DNA of 40,303 nt from Bifidobacteriaceae bacterium (GTDB lineage Bacteria > Actinomycetota > Actinomycetes > Actinomycetales > Bifidobacteriaceae): the NCBI GenBank assembly GCA_022649925.1, contig JALCOX010000009.1:1-40303 (forward strand), read 5' to 3'. This document shows, in pieces, positions 22,872 through 31,067 of this stretch. The notes beneath the pieces were generated by a model, which was not told the DNA's origin, made no database searches, and saw nothing but the letters and a program-made list of their open reading frames with translations. The translations under genes were made by a program, and so were the position numbers. The number at the start of each line of letters is the position of its first letter. Position 1 is the first letter of the stretch.

Positions 22872-25055
22872 ATGAAGGCTTACAGCATCGAAGTCCACGC
22901 CAGTCCAGCGGGTTCACCCCTGGGCGATGGAAGTCTGGATTATCCAACCCGCACCGTTGAGTCGGCACTCACTATCGCGAAAGCCCGCCGCACCACCCCT
23001 TCACAGCCCATCACCATCTGGCTGCATGAAGGCACCTACCCACAAATTCGTCCCCTCGAACTTGCCGAGACGGACAGCTGCATCACCATCGCCGCCTATC
23101 GCACCGGCTCGCACACCGATTCCGTCACGCTGAGTGGCGGCAAGGAACTCACCGACTGGCACGTCGACTCACTTCACGGAACCACCGTGTGGGTCAGCGA
23201 TCTACCCGAATCCGCCGGACGCACGCTCTACGTTGGAGGCGAGCGCATACCCCGTCCCCGGCTCCCACACAGCGGCTATTTCCGCGCCGTGTCACAACCG
23301 GGCCTCGACATGCAGGCCGATCTCAACGCCATGCTTTTCCAAGGTTCATCCGAGTTTGTCGTCTCCGCCGCTGACGTCGCTGAAATCACCTCGCCACAAG
23401 GCATCGAAGTCGTCATCCCACACTTCTGGATCCAAGAGCGGATGCCGCTGACCGCCATCGACGCGACCGACGCAACCGATGCGACCGACGCCGCGACCGA
23501 CTCCAGCCCCGATCACATGCTCCTGCGCTCCTCCTACTCCTCGATGCTGTGTCTCAAAGACGGCGACAGCGACCGCATGAGCCGCTACTATCTCGACGGC
23601 GTCCCCCAGGCGCTCGGCGAATATCCGGGCGAATGGCTTGCAGATCAAGAAGGAAGCTTCGCCACGGAGTCCAAGCCGGACGGGTACGGCCATGCAGTGG
23701 CGTTTTACGTCCCACGCACCCACGATTCGCTCGAATCCTTCACGGCCACAATTCCGGTGACCGGCCAGCTCGTCTCGGCTCACGGAACTGAGAAGAAAGC
23801 CCCCGAAGAGCCCCTCCACGACGTGCGTTTCGACACCATACGCTTCGCCTACGCTGACTGGCATACCGCACCGAGCGCCACCCCTCCCTTCCACATGCGG
23901 GAGGATCCGTGGCTCGATCCGTCGGTGTCGTACGCGTCCGATCCCCAAGCGGCGTCGAGCGTGCCAGGTGTCATCGAATTCACGAATGCTCAGAACTGCG
24001 CCCTCACCAACTGCTCCATCGCTCATATCGACGGCTACGGAGTTGCGGTGCGTGACGGCTGCAGGGGAATCGTCGTATCCTCGTGTGAGTTTGACGACCT
24101 GGGGGCGGGAGCCGTGAGCTGTGGAGGCGCCGCCGATGCAAACGATCCCGGTTTCTGCAGCGACAACGAGATCAGCGACTGCTCAATCCGGCGCGGCGGA
24201 CGCACCTACCCGCACTGTGTGGCCATTCTCCTGCGCCACACCGCCCACACTCGAGTGCTCTACAACGAGATCAGCGACTTCTATTCCTCCGCCATCGCGT
24301 GCGGCTGGCGATGGGACTACGGGCACAACGATTCGACCGATAACCTCATCGAGGGCAATCACCTCCACCACCTTGGAGGCGGGCAGCTCGATTGGTTTGG
24401 CGCCATTTATACCTTGGGCGTCAGCCCCGGAACCTGCGTGCGCAACAACCTCATCTACGACGTCACGGCGGCGAGTTTCGGAGGCTGGGGAATTCTCGCA
24501 GACCCTGCGACCTCCCACGTCACCTTCGAGGGCAACGTCATTCACGACGTGTCGAGCGAATGCTTCCACATCAAGAATGGACGGGGCAACATCGTGGCGA
24601 ATAACCTCTTCGCACACGGCGGCTCAGGCCAATTCTCGCAGGCAATTCCAGAATCTCACTCCGCCGCCACCGTCGTGCACAATGTGTTCGTCGGGAACAA
24701 TACCCCCGCCTACAGCGGTGCCCTTGGCTCGGCGGACGTCACCAGCTTTGCGATCCGCAGTGACGCCAACCTCATCTGGGACGACGCGGCGGGCTCCGAG
24801 GCCCTCACAGCAGCGGATCCCTCACCGTCGGGCGACTTCATCTCGCGTGACTCGCAGTGGCGGCAACGCGGCAACGACGTGCGTTCCGACGTCGCAAATC
24901 CACAGGTCCGTATCAACTCCGACGGATCCGTCGACTGCGACGCCTCCAGCCTGCTCGAACACGGCATCATCCCCTTCTTCCAAGGCACACAGGGACCCAG
25001 GGAGCATCGCCACCCCGAAGCCCTCTTCGACTCCACCACACCCATCACCGAGTGA
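22872..25055 (+). CDS. Right-handed parallel beta-helix protein, GH141-like, possible alpha-L-fucosidase
   Basis: A 727-residue protein starting at ATG 22872 (MKAYSIEVHA), set by GAGG 5 nt upstream; a TTG at 22845 lacks support. The N-terminal module has IWLHEGTYPQIRPLEL, SGGKELTDWH and LYVGGERIPRPRLPHSGYFRA. The C-terminal half is a series of beta-helix coils: CALTNCSIAHIDGYGVAVRDGC, NLIEGNHLHHLGGGQLDW, YTLGVSPGTCVRNNLIYDVT, GGWGILADPATSHVTFEGNVIHDV. From memory this resembles the family that includes GH141 (alpha-L-fucosidase and xylanase). No signal peptide or membrane anchor is visible, so it should act in the cytosol on imported glycosides. A (Asp-Ala-Thr)n stretch at 23460-23501 is a low-complexity insertion. 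It is first in the operon. The family is fairly sure; the substrate is inference from the following genes. Confidence 0.78.
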   Translation: MKAYSIEVHASPAGSPLGDGSLDYPTRTVESALTIAKARRTTPSQPITIWLHEGTYPQIRPLELAETDSCITIAAYRTGSHTDSVTLSGGKELTDWHVDSLHGTTVWVSDLPESAGRTLYVGGERIPRPRLPHSGYFRAVSQPGLDMQADLNAMLFQGSSEFVVSAADVAEITSPQGIEVVIPHFWIQERMPLTAIDATDATDATDAATDSSPDHMLLRSSYSSMLCLKDGDSDRMSRYYLDGVPQALGEYPGEWLADQEGSFATESKPDGYGHAVAFYVPRTHDSLESFTATIPVTGQLVSAHGTEKKAPEEPLHDVRFDTIRFAYADWHTAPSATPPFHMREDPWLDPSVSYASDPQAASSVPGVIEFTNAQNCALTNCSIAHIDGYGVAVRDGCRGIVVSSCEFDDLGAGAVSCGGAADANDPGFCSDNEISDCSIRRGGRTYPHCVAILLRHTAHTRVLYNEISDFYSSAIACGWRWDYGHNDSTDNLIEGNHLHHLGGGQLDWFGAIYTLGVSPGTCVRNNLIYDVTAASFGGWGILADPATSHVTFEGNVIHDVSSECFHIKNGRGNIVANNLFAHGGSGQFSQAIPESHSAATVVHNVFVGNNTPAYSGALGSADVTSFAIRSDANLIWDDAAGSEALTAADPSPSGDFISRDSQWRQRGNDVRSDVANPQVRINSDGSVDCDASSLLEHGIIPFFQGTQGPREHRHPEALFDSTTPITE

Positions 25056-25067
25056 AAGAAGCAACCC

Positions 25068-26222
25068 ATGAAAATCACCGGATACAGAGAACTCACGACC
25101 ATCCAAGACTGGGGTCATGCCATCGGAGACGTCAATGGCAGCATCGAGTCGGGCATCACCGAGGTTCCGATTCTGATCTTGGAGACTGACGAGGGCATCG
25201 AGGGCATTGGCCTCGGCCCTCACGACGGTGTCGACCAAGTGTTCCCCGCCATTGAGGGCGAGGATCCTCGCGCTGTCATGGCGCTCTACGACCGCATGAT
25301 GGGCCAGGTGTTTAAGACCGGTCATCAGGGATCGGTCTTCGGAGCCATCGGCGTCATCGACATGGCCCTTTGGGATCTCAAGGCCAAGCTCGCCGACGAA
25401 CCTGCGTGGCGCACCGTGGGAGCACGCGACCGCTTCGTCGCCGGCTACGCCTCCTGTTTGGACGCGCCCGTCCCCGACGACGATCTCGCCCCCATGTGGC
25501 AGCAGTGGGCGGACCGCGGCTTCACTGCGGTCAAGGTCAAGGGAGGTGCAGACGTCGATCACGACATTGACCGCATGCGCATCGCCAAGGAAGTCTTTTC
25601 ACACGCACGTCCCTCACAGACCACCAAGCCCGCCATTTTCTACGATGTCAACGAATCGTGGAGCCCCGCCCACGCGGTATCCAGACTGCGTCGCATCGCA
25701 CAGGCCGGCATCGACCTGACGTGGATCGAAGAACCCGCCCGGCGCTGGGACGCAACCGGCCTGAAGTTCGTTCGCGACCACGGCGGGACCGCAGTGGCGA
25801 GCGGAGAAAACCTCACCGGTCTCGAACAGTTCCTGCCCCTCGTTGAGGCGGGTTCACTCGACGTGGTGCAAACCGGAAGCTGCTGGGGCATCACCCACGC
25901 TCTCCGAGTCGGAATGCTCGCCTTCTCTCACAACCTCGCTTACAGCCCCGTGGGCTACAACGCGAACCCCGTCGCTGCCGCGGCGGCAGCACTACCCAAC
26001 CACATGACCACCGAGATTCAATCGCTCACCCCACCGCTGGGAATCAGCGTTGATCAGAGCCTCGAGGACGGCGGCATCGTCCTTGGCGACACACCGGGTC
26101 TCGGATTCAGCATCGACGAGACGGCCATCGAAGCACATCGCCAATCCGCACCGTGGCGCACCCAGGCGGGTCCCCACGTTCGCCCGGCCTCCACCGGTTT
26201 TGCCCTCACCTTTGAGAAGTAG
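25068..26222 (+). CDS. Enolase-superfamily sugar-acid dehydratase (mandelate racemase subgroup)
   Basis: A 384-residue protein. The N-terminal capping domain (MKITGYRELT...GAIGVIDMALWDLKAKLA) and the TIM barrel are both recognisable. Active-site features are AVKVKGG (the KxK motif), FYDVNESWS (first metal ligand Asp), WIEEPARRW (second ligand Glu) and ASGENLTGL (third ligand Glu). An Asp in LDVVQTGSCWGITHA and a His in AFSHNLAYSPVGYN may form the His-Asp dyad of the mandelate racemase subgroup. Expected reaction: loss of water from an aldonate to give the 2-keto-3-deoxy acid, for example L-fuconate, L-galactonate or D-arabinonate. It is second in the operon, 12 nt after the beta-helix gene. 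Substrate assignment is by context. Confidence 0.85.
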   Translation: MKITGYRELTTIQDWGHAIGDVNGSIESGITEVPILILETDEGIEGIGLGPHDGVDQVFPAIEGEDPRAVMALYDRMMGQVFKTGHQGSVFGAIGVIDMALWDLKAKLADEPAWRTVGARDRFVAGYASCLDAPVPDDDLAPMWQQWADRGFTAVKVKGGADVDHDIDRMRIAKEVFSHARPSQTTKPAIFYDVNESWSPAHAVSRLRRIAQAGIDLTWIEEPARRWDATGLKFVRDHGGTAVASGENLTGLEQFLPLVEAGSLDVVQTGSCWGITHALRVGMLAFSHNLAYSPVGYNANPVAAAAAALPNHMTTEIQSLTPPLGISVDQSLEDGGIVLGDTPGLGFSIDETAIEAHRQSAPWRTQAGPHVRPASTGFALTFEK

Positions 26223-26281
26223 CTTCCCGCTCTTCCCGAACCACAACAACACAGCAGTCAATTGATAGCAAAGGAGCCATC

Positions 26282-27238
26282 ATGCAGACACGACAACTTG
26301 GAAACACAGGACTCACCGTTCCGGTCTTGAGTCTGGGCGGCGCACCGCTCGGCTCACTCTACGGAGAGATCACGCAGGAGCAGGCCAACGAGACGATCAG
26401 AGTGGCGTTGGAAAACGGCATGAACATGATCGATTCCTCCCCCTGGTATTCCGAACCACACGGACAGCGCCGCTCCGAGACCACCATCGGACGGGCACTC
26501 AAGGGCATCGACCGCAGCGAGTACATCCTCACCACCAAGTGCGGCCGCTACATGCCCGGAGAATGGGACTTCTCCACCGAGCGCATCAAGCGCTCCATCC
26601 CTGAGAGCATGGAGAAGTTGGGCGTCGATCACATCGACGTGGTCCAGTGCCACGACATCGAAGAAGGCGACCTTGACCAGGTCATTAACGAGGCACTCCC
26701 CGTCTTGCGCGACTACAAAGAGCAGGGAATGATCGGCTTCATCGGCGTGACCGGATACAAGCTCGACGTGCTCGAGAAGGTCGCAGTCGAGCAGAATCTC
26801 GACACCATGATGAGCTACTGCAATTACAATCTGCAGGATCGCCGCCTTCTCGACACCTCGCGTCGCCTCAAGGAACACGGCATCGGCGTCTTCAACTGCT
26901 CGCCTCTGCACATGGGCGCGCTGACCACCAAGGGCGCACCGGATTGGCACCCCGCTCACCCCGAGGTTCTCGCCCTGGTCCCCCAGGTCGTCGAGGCCTG
27001 CAAGGAAGCCGGAACCACCATTGAACAGGTGGCTCTCGAGTTCTCGCTCAACAGCCCCGCGGATTCCGGCATCTCCACCACAGTCGTCGGCGGCGCAAAT
27101 CCGAAGCACCTCCTCGGCGATATCGCGGCACTGGGAAAGACCCCGGATCCCGCCCTCATCAAGCGCATCGAAGACATCTTCGGTCCCTGGCTCAACGTCG
27201 GCTGGGACATGCCCGCACCCGCAGGCGCGAAGGAGTGA
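26282..27238 (+). CDS. Aldo/keto reductase, L-galactose/L-fucose dehydrogenase type
   Basis: An NAD(P)-dependent sugar dehydrogenase of 318 residues, predicted to oxidise the C1 of the cyclic sugar to a lactone. Family features are LGNTGLTVPVLSLGGAPLGS, NMIDSSPWYSEP (catalytic Asp and Tyr), TTKCGRYMPGEWDFS (catalytic Lys), VVQCHDIEEGDLDQV (catalytic His), and GVFNCSPLHMGALT with PDWHPAHPE. As I recall them, plant L-galactose dehydrogenases share many of these blocks, including TKCGRY, DFS-ER, HCHDIE-G-LDQ and WHPA-PE. L-fucose, L-galactose and D-arabinose share the configuration such enzymes recognise. AAAGGAG 5 nt before the ATG sets the start. The kinase gene follows after 6 nt. Confidence 0.9.
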   Translation: MQTRQLGNTGLTVPVLSLGGAPLGSLYGEITQEQANETIRVALENGMNMIDSSPWYSEPHGQRRSETTIGRALKGIDRSEYILTTKCGRYMPGEWDFSTERIKRSIPESMEKLGVDHIDVVQCHDIEEGDLDQVINEALPVLRDYKEQGMIGFIGVTGYKLDVLEKVAVEQNLDTMMSYCNYNLQDRRLLDTSRRLKEHGIGVFNCSPLHMGALTTKGAPDWHPAHPEVLALVPQVVEACKEAGTTIEQVALEFSLNSPADSGISTTVVGGANPKHLLGDIAALGKTPDPALIKRIEDIFGPWLNVGWDMPAPAGAKE

Positions 27239-27244
27239 CTTCGC

Positions 27245-28219
27245 ATGTCCGATTCATTCTCTTCCACCGGCTCCTCTGAGCCTTCACATGCCTCCGTCTG
27301 CGTTCTGGGCAGCTACGCCGAGGCTCTGGTGATGACAGTTGAGCGCATCCCCAAGCCCGGAGAAACGCTGATGGGTCACAGCTACAGGCAGGAATACGGC
27401 GGTAAAGGCTCCGACATGGCGGTTCAGGCCGCACGTCTGGGAGCGGACGTCTCCTACGTCGGCGTGGTGGGCAACGACAGTTTCGGCCAGCGTTTCCGCG
27501 ATCTCATGGAGACCGAAGGAGTCGACACCTCGGCGCTGCGCGTCACCGACGAGCACGCCACAGGGGTCGGCTTGATTCTCAAGGATGAGCAGGCCCGCAA
27601 CGTCATCGCAGTCGACATGGGCGCCAACGAGCTTTTCGACGCCACGGACATCGATGCCGCAGGCGGCGTGATCGCTCAATCAGACGTGGTGCTCGCCCAA
27701 CTTGAGATCCCGCTCACGACCGCACTCTATGGCATGAAAGTGGCACGCCGAGCGGGCAAGATCACGGTTTTAAACCCCGCACCCGCCGTGGACCTCACGC
27801 AGATGGACCTCAGCGACGTGGACTTCATCACGCCGAATGAGACCGAGGCCCGCGTCTGCGTGGGACTCGCCCCCGATTCCGAAGTGAGCGACGCGGATAT
27901 CGCCCGCAGGCTTCAGGAGCGGGGCGCAAAAAACGTGGTGATCACACTCGGCGAGCGCGGCAGCGAATGCTTCCTGAGCAACGGTGACGTCATGCGCCTC
28001 CCCGCTTTCTGCATCAACGAGGTGGATTCAAACGGAGCCGGCGACAGTTTCAACGCCGCCTTCTGCGTCGGCCTCGCCGAGGGCCACAGCGTGGACTATG
28101 CACTGCGCTTCGCCTCGGCGACCTCCTCCCTGTGCTGCACACAGTGGGAGACCGTTCCCTCCTACCACGATCGCTCCGCTGTCGAGGACTTCCTCGCCTC
28201 GGCCACATTGCAGGCCTGA
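27245..28219 (+). CDS. PfkB-family carbohydrate kinase with altered sugar-binding residues
   Basis: A 324-residue ribokinase-like kinase. It has GGKG (52-55), LNPAPAVDL, FITPNETEARV, and the catalytic loop DSNGAGDSFNAAF with the GAGD Asp base. Compared with E. coli ribokinase, the sugar-binding N-terminal segment GSINAD is GSYAEA here (Asn14 and Asp16 both replaced by Ala), and GGKGAN is GGKGSD, while the Glu in QLEIPL is kept. ATP-side motifs are intact, so an active kinase with a substrate other than ribose is likely. In this operon a 2-keto-3-deoxy sugar acid, to be phosphorylated before aldol cleavage, is the best guess. GAAGGAG lies 9-10 nt before the ATG. Confidence 0.87.
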   Translation: MSDSFSSTGSSEPSHASVCVLGSYAEALVMTVERIPKPGETLMGHSYRQEYGGKGSDMAVQAARLGADVSYVGVVGNDSFGQRFRDLMETEGVDTSALRVTDEHATGVGLILKDEQARNVIAVDMGANELFDATDIDAAGGVIAQSDVVLAQLEIPLTTALYGMKVARRAGKITVLNPAPAVDLTQMDLSDVDFITPNETEARVCVGLAPDSEVSDADIARRLQERGAKNVVITLGERGSECFLSNGDVMRLPAFCINEVDSNGAGDSFNAAFCVGLAEGHSVDYALRFASATSSLCCTQWETVPSYHDRSAVEDFLASATLQA

Positions 28220-28246
28220 GCCGCGCACCGACTCGAAAGGATACGC

Positions 28247-28750
28247 ATGAAAGCAGATACCATTCTCAACCCCGAACTCGCCCGAGGACTGGCAACGCTC
28301 GGCCACGGTGACATCGTTCTGGTCACCGACGCAGGGTTCCCCATTCCCAAAGACGCCACCGTCGTCAATCTCGGCCTTGTGCAGGGGACGGTCGACGTTC
28401 TGACCATTCTCAAAGTCTTGCGCAAGAACCTCTTCGTCGAGGAAGTGCGCTTTGCCCCCGAGGTCAAGACCGAGTACCCGGCGCTCTACGAGGAGTTCCA
28501 AGACATCTACACGGGTTCGGGCGCCGACTTCATCAAGGCCCCTCACGAAGAACTCATCGAGACGTGGGCCCCGAAGGCCAAGCTCGTCATCCGTTCGGGA
28601 TCCTTCACGGCCTGGGCCAATCTCGCCCTCACCGCGGCCACCGACCCCTTCGCCTGGTACCGCGACGACGAGCCGGTCAACCCTCTCCCCCGCTACGTCG
28701 AACGACGCGAGCGCATTCGCGAGGGCGCCATCCCCGACTTCGAGGACTGA
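28247..28750 (+). CDS. RbsD/FucU-type sugar mutarotase (pyranase)
   Basis: A 167-residue member of the RbsD/FucU family, which interconverts anomers or ring forms of free sugars before enzymatic processing. It has KADTILNPELARGLATLGHGD with the catalytic His (LGHGD), LVTDAGFPIPKDA, NLGLVQGTVDV and LVIRSGSFTAWANLALTA. The last block is RbsD-like, but E. coli RbsD reads VIRSGECSPYANI, so the Glu and the Tyr are replaced (Ser and Trp). It also has a C-terminal extension of about 30 residues (YRDDEPVNPLPRYVERR...) absent from the 139-residue E. coli protein. AAAGGA lies 5 nt before the ATG. In the operon it would supply the anomer used by the dehydrogenase. Confidence 0.85.
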   Translation: MKADTILNPELARGLATLGHGDIVLVTDAGFPIPKDATVVNLGLVQGTVDVLTILKVLRKNLFVEEVRFAPEVKTEYPALYEEFQDIYTGSGADFIKAPHEELIETWAPKAKLVIRSGSFTAWANLALTAATDPFAWYRDDEPVNPLPRYVERRERIREGAIPDFED

Positions 28751-28841
28751 GCAGCTCTTCCCATCAACCACTATCTGTTGGCGAATCCGCCCCGCAGACT
28801 CGCCAAGATCCCGGAAATACCGGGACAATAAAAGGAGAAAA

Positions 28842-29540
28842 ATGATCGACTTCAACGACAAGGCACAGGTAGCCAAGGCGATTCAGTACACGAACGTCAA
28901 TCCCAACCTGACCCGAGACGAAGCAATCAAGCACATTGAAACCTGTGCAGAGTACGGTTTCGACGCCGCCATGATCGGCCCCAACTACTGCGCGCTGGCG
29001 AAAGACATCCTCGCAGGCACCGGAGTACGCGTCGCCACGACGCTCAACTTCCCTCAGGCCAACGACACGTTGCCAATGAAGATCGCGGCACTGCACGAGC
29101 TGGCCAAGACAGGAGCGGACGAGTTCGACTTCCCCCCGACCCCCGGATATCTGGTGGGCGGCGACATCGAGTCCTACACGATCGAGCTCAACACGATCGT
29201 GCGCATCGCCCATGAGGAGGGGATGAAGTGCAAGGCAATGCTCGAATTCGGCTTCCTCAACGACGAGCAGAAGGCCCAGGCCGCTCAAATTGCCACCGCC
29301 GCCGGGATCGACTGGATCAAGAATTCCTCCGGCTGGGGAGTCGGCGGATGCGCCGCAACCGTGGAGGATGTCAAGATCCTCGCCGCCAACACGCATCGCC
29401 CGACCCGCGTCAAGGTCTCCGGCAAGGTCAACTCCCTCGAGAAGATGAAGACCCTCTTCGAGGCCGGCGCTGAACTCGTCGGCACCTCCTCCGCCACTCA
29501 GATCGTAGACGGCCTCGTCGGCGACGAGAACGCCTATTAA
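28842..29540 (+). CDS. DeoC-type class I aldolase of unknown substrate
   Basis: A 232-residue TIM-barrel aldolase of the deoxyribose-phosphate aldolase superfamily. The Schiff-base lysine is K160 in GIDWIKNSSGWG (DeoC: DFIKTSTG), the second catalytic lysine is K191 in RVKVSGKVN (DeoC: VKASGGV), and the acid is D96 in GADEFDFPPT (DeoC: GADEVDMV). Other blocks diverge: AMIGPNYC for VCVNPxYV, VATTLNFPQAND for VATVIGFPHG, and KAMLEFGFLND. The catalytic machinery is therefore kept but the substrate pocket is changed. AAAGGAG 4-5 nt before the ATG sets the start. Next to a dehydratase and kinase it probably splits a phosphorylated or free 2-keto-3-deoxy acid, though a true 2-deoxyribose-5-phosphate activity is not excluded. 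Confidence 0.82.
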   Translation: MIDFNDKAQVAKAIQYTNVNPNLTRDEAIKHIETCAEYGFDAAMIGPNYCALAKDILAGTGVRVATTLNFPQANDTLPMKIAALHELAKTGADEFDFPPTPGYLVGGDIESYTIELNTIVRIAHEEGMKCKAMLEFGFLNDEQKAQAAQIATAAGIDWIKNSSGWGVGGCAATVEDVKILAANTHRPTRVKVSGKVNSLEKMKTLFEAGAELVGTSSATQIVDGLVGDENAY

Positions 29541-29563
29541 ACCTCCGAGCGACGGCTACCTGT

Positions 29564-29613
29564 AGAGATTCCCGCCGGATATGCTGAACTCCCTTGGTTC
29601 GGCGGGAATCTCT
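29564..29613 (+). terminator. Intercistronic hairpin between the aldolase and transporter genes
   Basis: A 14-bp perfect stem, AGAGATTCCCGCCG (29564-29577) with CGGCGGGAATCTCT (29600-29613), and a 22-nt loop. The downstream sequence is CT-rich without a pure T-run, so it may reduce read-through or stabilise the upstream mRNA rather than terminate fully. The rest of the 158-bp gap contains no gene. Confidence 0.55.
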
Positions 29614-29698
29614 CTTCCCTCACCGGTTGAACGACAACGTGGTTGTGACTCCGGTCCCGCTGTAACAGCAGTATCCACCTCTCATTAAAGGACATCCC

Positions 29699-31057
29699 AT
29701 GACAGCTCAAGACAACGACGTCGATGTTTCCGCTGCAACACCATTCACTGGTGAATCCGTGTCACCGTCAAGTGTGCCCGAGATTTCGGTAGACGCACAC
29801 GGCAAGCCCGTTTACAACCTGAAGAAGGGGTTGTATCGCCGGCTCATCTGGACCATTTCCGGAAACTTCCTGTTCCTTCTCGCGCTCTATAACGCGGTTA
29901 TCTCAGTCTTTCTTCCCAACCAAGTCGCCAACGTGGTGCAGGGCTCCGACTCCAACGCAAAGGTCGTAGCACTCGCCTCGATCATGACCATCTCCTCGTT
30001 TGTGACGGTCTTCGTGCAGCCGCTCACGGGAGCGCTTTCCGACCGCACAAAGTCGCGCTTCGGTATGAGGTCGCCCTACATCGTCGGAGGCGCCTTCGTC
30101 GGCGGCGCAGCGATCGCCATGCTCGCTCCGCAGAACACGATGGTGGGCATCGGCATCTGCTGGGTGATCGCCTCGGTGACGCTCAACATCATGAACGGCC
30201 CCCTCGCCACGATCCTCGCCGACCGAGTCGAGCCCGAGAAGCGAGGAACCGCTTCAGGCTTCATCGGCGCGGCGCAGACTGGCGGCGGAACCCTCGGCAT
30301 TATCTTCGGCGGATGGATCGCCAACAAGAACCTGCCTTTGGGTTACCTCATCTTCGGCGTTGGCATCTTCTTGGTCTGCCTCGTCTTCTGCCTGCTCAAC
30401 CGTGAGCCGTCCACTGTGAACATGGAGACCGAGCCTTTCAAGTGGGGCAAGTTCTTCAAGCAGTTCTGGATCAACCCGGCAAAGCACCCCGACTACGGTT
30501 GGGCCTTCGCTGGCCGCTTCCTCATGTACCTGGGCTATCAGGGCATCGTGGCGTATCAGCTCTACATCCTGCGCGATTACATCGGTCAGACTCCGGACGA
30601 GTCCAACGTGACCATCGGCATCATGTCGTCCATTCAGCTGGTGACGTTGATCGTGTCCTCCGTCATCTGCGGATACCTCTCCGATCGCTTCCAGGCCCGT
30701 AAGCCCTTCGTGTTTGTCTCCACCGTGATCATGGCCATCTCCTACTTTGTGCCGCTCATGTGGCCCTCCAAGATGTCCATGCTCATCATGGCCGGCGTGC
30801 TCGGCTTGGGCTACGGCTGCTACATGTCCATCGACATGGCACTCATGACCCAGGTTCTGCCCAACGACGGCAAGGATGCGGGCAAGGACATGGGCGTGCT
30901 CACCATCGCGACCAACCTCCCCCAGATGCTGGTCCAGCCGCTGGTCGCTGTGCTGCTCTCCCTGTTCGCGGGCAACTACGCAGTGCTCTTCATCGTCGCC
31001 ATCATCCTGGTGGCGGGGTCCTCGCTCCTCGTGCTGCCGATCAAGTCCGTCAAGTGA
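29699..31057 (+). CDS. MFS/GPH-like sugar transporter
   Basis: A 452-residue permease with a polar N-terminal tail of about 45 residues and about twelve membrane helices. QPLTGALSDRTKSRFGMRSPYIVGG is the loop 2-3 signature typical of GPH/SLC45-like sugar:cation symporters, and GYLSDRFQARKPFVF is the corresponding motif in the second half. Helix-rich segments such as LGLGYGCYMSIDMALMTQVLP (helix 10 region) agree with that group. AAAGGA lies before the ATG. It presumably imports the free sugar or a small glycoside for the cytosolic enzymes of the locus. It is separated from the enzyme genes by a hairpin, so its expression level may differ from theirs. Confidence 0.87.
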   Translation: MTAQDNDVDVSAATPFTGESVSPSSVPEISVDAHGKPVYNLKKGLYRRLIWTISGNFLFLLALYNAVISVFLPNQVANVVQGSDSNAKVVALASIMTISSFVTVFVQPLTGALSDRTKSRFGMRSPYIVGGAFVGGAAIAMLAPQNTMVGIGICWVIASVTLNIMNGPLATILADRVEPEKRGTASGFIGAAQTGGGTLGIIFGGWIANKNLPLGYLIFGVGIFLVCLVFCLLNREPSTVNMETEPFKWGKFFKQFWINPAKHPDYGWAFAGRFLMYLGYQGIVAYQLYILRDYIGQTPDESNVTIGIMSSIQLVTLIVSSVICGYLSDRFQARKPFVFVSTVIMAISYFVPLMWPSKMSMLIMAGVLGLGYGCYMSIDMALMTQVLPNDGKDAGKDMGVLTIATNLPQMLVQPLVAVLLSLFAGNYAVLFIVAIILVAGSSLLVLPIKSVK

Positions 31058-31067
31058 GGAAGTTCTC

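Noticed and set aside
22733-22960. Possible small gene or leader peptide starting at GTG 22733
   Set aside because: No Shine-Dalgarno and no conserved features, and it overlaps the start of the beta-helix gene in another frame.
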